A stretch of 64,000 bases of DNA from Scedosporium boydii (lineage: Eukaryota; Ascomycota; Sordariomycetes; Microascales; Microascaceae): positions 62,001 through 126,000 of the forward strand of contig NJFT01000004.1 of assembly GCA_002221725.1 (NCBI GenBank), given 5' to 3'. Positions 60,598 to 64,000 of the stretch are shown piece after piece (positions within the stretch are counted from its first letter, which is position 1; every line of letters starts with the position of its first letter). The notes beneath the pieces were generated by a model. That model ran no database searches, was not told the origin of the DNA, and was given only the letters and a program-made list of their open reading frames with translations. The translations under genes and the position numbers were made by a program.

Positions 60598-61126
60598 AAC
60601 CGCCAACCTCAAGGCTGAGGAGGTGCGTTCCCTGATGAGTACCGAGTAGAACGCATTCAATTAAGCTCCGTAGGCCTCCCAGACGACATCTAGATTTCTT
60701 ACAATAAATTTGAATATTGTAGACAGAGGTTGGGAAAAGCCTTGCGAGTTTGGTAAAGAGCTACTCTTCCTTCTAGAATGATATTCCTCTGAATGCACCT
60801 CTCAGTACGTACTTCATTATCTCGAGCTTCTTGATAATGAGGATGACTAAAACTACCCCGCCACAGCTTTGGGCCATTCAATAATTTTCATATTCAAATT
60901 GTGCAGACACATGAAGAATCGAGTCGATGAAGAATGCAGGGACGATTCGAATTGGACGTCATTGATCACATCTCCATTATCATCATTCTCATCACACACA
61001 TCCGCCGGGATTGAATATTCCCCCTCCATCGATTGATCCCCACCATCTCCCCCAGCCCCAACACACGAGCAAACAAAAACACAGCTCACTTACACTCTCC
61101 TCTCTCCCTCCCTCCCTCCCCAAACC

Positions 61127-62190
61127 ATGACATCCACAAACCTCACCAACCGCCTCACCCCCGAAACCCCCGACTCCACCCCCGAAGACTTCCTCTCCTC
61201 CTCCCTCGCCGTAATCTTCCCCGACGCCGTCGCCAACCAGCACGGCGACGCCCACACCGCCCTCCTCTACACCTCCCCTCTCCTCCCCAAGCCCCTCCGC
61301 ATCCAACTCGCCGACCCTCCGGCCGAGGCCGAGCGTCAGCTCTTCGGCCACTACCTCTGGAACGCGAGTCTCCTTGCCGCCGAGTTCATAGAGGCCGGGA
61401 CAGCGGGCGTTTCTTCTTCGACGGAGCAGCGGGGCAGCGCTGCCCTCACGCGAGCTCTGGAGGAGGGGATTTTCAACGTCAGGGACAAGTGTGTCGTTGA
61501 ACTCGGCGCGGGGACGGCTTTGCCTTCCATGATGGCTGCGTTGTTGGGTGCGAAGTCTGTTGCTGTGACGGATTATCCGTCGGATGCGTTGCTGGCGACG
61601 TTGAGGGGGAATGTGGAGCGGAATGTGAGGAGGGAAAACGGGCCGAAGGGAGGCGAGGCGGCGTTTTGCGAGGATGTGGTCGTGGGTGGACATGCGTGGG
61701 GGGAGACGACGGATGAGTTTGCGGCGGGGAGGAAGCACGATTTTGATGTTGTTATAGCGGCGGATTGTCTCGTAGGTTTCTTCTTTTCCATTTATCCCTT
61801 CTTCTCATCTCTCCGTGTCTATTTACCCCCCTTGAATCCTCTCGTAAAACCCATTGTGATGAAAACACATACTAACCCAAGAGCCCAAAGTGGATGCCCT
61901 GGCAACACGCAAACCTCCAAACCTCCATCTCCCACTTCCTCAAACCCGCCTCCCTCAACCCCGACGCCCGCGCCTGGGTAATAGCGGGCTTCCACACGGG
62001 GCGCTCTCAGATGCGCGGCTTCTTCGACGTCGCCGCGCTCGCAGAGAAGGGGCTCGAGATCGAGCGCTTGTGGGAGGTGGACTGTCTCGGCGTCGAGAGG
62101 GAGTGGGTTTGGGAGAGGGAGGGGGAGGATGCTGGGAATAGGAGGCGGTGGTTGGCTGTGGGGATTCTGAAGAGTGTTGCGGGGAGTTGA
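61127..62190 (+). CDS. EFM7: EFM7-type protein N-terminal/lysine methyltransferase (nicotinamide N-methyltransferase-like)
   Basis: Two exons, 61127-61771 and 61891-62190, give 314 aa. It is a seven-beta-strand SAM-dependent methyltransferase: HYLWNAS (75-81) precedes motif I VELGAGTALP (124-133), an acidic residue at the end of strand 2 (VTDYP, Asp149) and FDVVIAADCLWM (206-217). That motif is completed exactly by the splice at Cys-Leu|Trp-Met, which supports the intron (GTAGGT..AAAG, 119 nt). Yeast EFM7 (formerly NNT1) methylates the N-terminal glycine and the next lysine of eEF1A; the same role is inferred from family resemblance. It is about 50 residues longer than the yeast protein by my recollection, mostly through low-complexity inserts. 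Cytosolic. Convergent with the next gene, with 304 bp between the stop codons. Confidence 0.82.
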
Positions 62191-62494
62191 AAGGGGGGAA
62201 GAGGATGAAGGGGGGGATAGAGCATGAATAGTAATAGAGGTAGAAAATAAGGTGTGTGTGTATGAGCGTGGCCTTTTTTTTATGATAATGACATATAGAC
62301 GTTGGATGGGATGTATGGCTACATATAAACTTATCCTGCTTGATATACATGATACCCTCCTTCCCTGTCTTCCTCGCCGGCCTCCCCAGAAGCCACGAGA
62401 ACAGCATCCTACGCTCGCTGTCTACAAATATACAGACGTACAAATACTCCATACGCCAAAGAACCACATCACCATTGCCCCCTTCTCCCCTTCT
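62191..62494. other. Short intergenic region between convergent genes
   Basis: 304 bp between the stop codons of the EFM7-like gene (+) and the Vps39-family gene (-). No feature is seen beyond presumed 3' UTRs. Confidence 0.6.
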
Positions 62495-64000
62495 TCACCC
62501 CTCCTCCTCCCCTCCCTCGACCGTCGCCCCCATCTCACCAACCTTTTGAAAATACTCCCCCCCAACCCTCAAATTCTCAACCGCACTCAACCCCCTCACA
62601 ACCCCCGTCAAATTCCTCTCCCTCGCCAACCTCTTCAGCGCACCCTCCAAAAACCCCGCGAGCAGCCTCACGCTCCACCCGTCGGGGACCACCTCGAGCA
62701 CGTCGACGACGTCGAACCAGGGGCCGAACCGCGAGAGGAGGGTGGAGGTCTGCTCGACGCGGTCGCTTAGGTGGTCGATTTGGAGGAATTCGAGGAGGAG
62801 GGCTTTGAAGAGGCGGCGTTGTTCTTGGAGCGGAAGGGGTGACTTTTTTTGGTCTTGTTGGTTGGACATGTCGGCGGTTTGCTTTTGGCGTTGCTGCTGC
62901 TCTCCAAAGAGACTCGATCCGCCCCAAAGACAATATCGAATGGCGGCATCATAATCCCCCAGCTTGTGCACCAGCAACCTCAGCGCATTCTCATGCTTCC
63001 CCTCCCGCCCATCGAGGATAATAATCTCCGGAACCAACAACTCGTCCGGCACGGCCGCGATGCGCCTCCTCGTCGCCGCAACATCATACGTCCTCACATC
63101 GCTCAGCAGCTGTAAAAGCCTCAACCTCGACAGCGAAACCTCATCGTCCTCGGCCGTGTTGTCGGCGAGGAACTGCCCGTAGGGAGGTTTAGGCGGCGGC
63201 TGCAGCGCGCGGTACGCCTCGTACGTAGCGGCGAACATCTCTCGACGCTCGGGCGAAGACCGCAGAGCTTCGACCGCGATGTCGAGGTAGTAGGAGATGA
63301 GCTCGTCGACGTACTCGTCGTTACCCTTGGCGAAGACGAGGTGCTCAAGGTAGTACTTGACGGCGGCGGGGGCTTCATCGCGGAGGATGGCCACGGCGTG
63401 GGCGGGTTCGAAGCGCGGCGCGCGGCCTTTGTCCTCGGCGAAGACCTGCGCACCGAGTTTGGGGTCGCGGTTGGCGAGCCAAACGCCGTAGGTTCGCACG
63501 AGGGACTTGTTGCTGATCTTGGTGAGGTAGTCGCGCACGCGCTGCTCGCCGTCGCGGAATTCGCCGCCATCGTCGGGTTCGCCTTCGATGATGCGCCGCC
63601 AGGTCTCTAGGACTTCGGCGGCCATCTTGCGACTCTGGTAGAGGCGGCTTAGGACGAATAGCCGTCTGTACGACTCGAGGAGGTCGACGGCCCGGTCGAA
63701 GCAGTCGACGCCCTTGTCCACGAGGTCGTAGAGCTCGGCCCGCACCGAACCCTCCTTTCTCGACGTTACGCCCTTGGGCGAATGCTGGTCGATCTCGAGG
63801 AGGACAAGAAGGAGTGAGGCGTCAACCGTCCGGAAGACATCGTGCTCGTCAGCAATGCTCCCGAAGCCCTTCTTTACTCTCCAACCGGCGAGGAATCTGC
63901 GCAGGAACTGAAGAACCCGGCCGTCTAGCGCGCCCACGGGGATCGGCGACGCGCACACCTTTTCGTTCTGCAGATACCGCGCCGCTGACTCCCTTACGCC
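62495..64000 (-). CDS. Vps39/TGFBRAP1-family tethering subunit, C-terminal part (likely CORVET Vps3)
   Basis: Partial gene: the frame is open through the right edge, and 501 residues of the C-terminal part are visible. Markers: an ARYLQNEK segment at the edge, a VDASLLLVLLE helix, a repeat-rich alpha-solenoid (YGVWLANRDPKLGAQVFAED, VKYYLEHLVFAKGNDEYVDELISYYLDIAVEAL) and a final domain with DYDAAIRYCLW and a RFGPWFDVVDVLEVVPDGWSV-like stretch. These match the Vps39_1/Vps39_2 domains shared by HOPS subunit Vps39 and CORVET subunit Vps3/TGFBRAP1, which tether endosomes and vacuoles through Rab GTPases. I lean to Vps3 from the spacing and the ARYLQ segment, but the N-terminal CNH domain lies outside the window, so the choice is not secure. 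A Gln-rich low-complexity insert (EQQQRQKQ) lies between the two domains. Confidence 0.75.
   Translation of the reverse strand, partial: GVRESAARYLQNEKVCASPIPVGALDGRVLQFLRRFLAGWRVKKGFGSIADEHDVFRTVDASLLLVLLEIDQHSPKGVTSRKEGSVRAELYDLVDKGVDCFDRAVDLLESYRRLFVLSRLYQSRKMAAEVLETWRRIIEGEPDDGGEFRDGEQRVRDYLTKISNKSLVRTYGVWLANRDPKLGAQVFAEDKGRAPRFEPAHAVAILRDEAPAAVKYYLEHLVFAKGNDEYVDELISYYLDIAVEALRSSPERREMFAATYEAYRALQPPPKPPYGQFLADNTAEDDEVSLSRLRLLQLLSDVRTYDVAATRRRIAAVPDELLVPEIIILDGREGKHENALRLLVHKLGDYDAAIRYCLWGGSSLFGEQQQRQKQTADMSNQQDQKKSPLPLQEQRRLFKALLLEFLQIDHLSDRVEQTSTLLSRFGPWFDVVDVLEVVPDGWSVRLLAGFLEGALKRLARERNLTGVVRGLSAVENLRVGGEYFQKVGEMGATVEGGEEEG

Larger units (their letters stand above)
58367..61126. other. 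Intergenic region, 2.8 kb
   Basis: It lies between the zinc-finger gene and the EFM7-like gene (both +). No gene is supported. T-rich DNA follows the stop codon (3' UTR). One exact TACTTCGTA is at 59651-59659, an AG microsatellite at 59221-59240 and a CA microsatellite at 60576-60597. C-rich sequence just upstream of 61127 looks like a promoter and leader. Confidence 0.6.

Noticed and set aside
1..64000. CRISPR arrays, bacterial operons, ribosome binding sites or riboswitches
   Set aside because: The window is eukaryotic (spliced genes, fungal families), and no regularly spaced direct repeats were seen.
1..64000. Dispersed 5S rRNA or tRNA genes
   Set aside because: No 5S-like core and no full A-box/B-box pair were recognised by eye; a covariance-model search would be needed to exclude them.

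Overview
The window is nuclear DNA of a filamentous ascomycete (Pezizomycotina). The glycogenin tail motifs and intron style suit a Sordariomycete, but I cannot name a genus. Evidence: short GT-AG introns (about 50-110 nt, one of 444 nt), the fungal alpha-aminoadipate lysine pathway (saccharopine reductase), a MBOAT sterol acyltransferase, a fungal-type HRD1, a long-tailed glycogenin and a relic pogo-type transposase. Nine protein genes look intact (one runs off the right edge), and two further loci look broken.

Layout. 1-7.5 kb: a J-domain protein with an Arg-Glu dipeptide tract (+), convergent with a sterol O-acyltransferase (-). 9.4-11.1 kb: LYS9-type saccharopine reductase with six exons, one of them 21 nt (-). 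14.9-18.9 kb: glycogenin with a very long disordered tail (+), convergent with the ER E3 ligase HRD1 (-, 19.6-22.7 kb). 25.9-27.5 kb: decayed pogo/Tigger transposase (-). 28.6-29.5 kb: CMD/AhpD-like protein (+). 30.6-31.6 kb: F-box gene interrupted by a frameshift (+). 31.65-55.97 kb: 24.3 kb with no gene I can support. 56.0-58.4 kb: C2H2 zinc-finger regulator (+). 61.1-62.2 kb: EFM7-type methyltransferase (+), convergent with the 3' part of a Vps39/TGFBRAP1-family tethering subunit (-, open at the right edge). These are mostly housekeeping functions: lysine synthesis, sterol ester storage, glycogen priming, ER-associated degradation, translation factor methylation and endolysosomal tethering. 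I see no biosynthetic cluster and no operon-like logic.

The most unusual signal is non-coding. The 9-mer TACGAAGTA (or its complement TACTTCGTA) occurs 24 times by my reading, where about 0.5 copies are expected by chance. Twenty-three copies are intergenic, clustered at 8.2-14.1 kb and 37.7-54.8 kb, with one outlier at 59.65 kb. The word is an imperfect dyad, TAC-N3-GTA, and variants that keep the arms but change the centre lie among the copies. A second word, GTACAGTAC, is found five times at 42-55 kb. Together they mark the large gene-free stretch upstream of the zinc-finger gene.

All exon boundaries were placed by eye from splice consensus, frame closure and family resemblance. No alignment or search was run.
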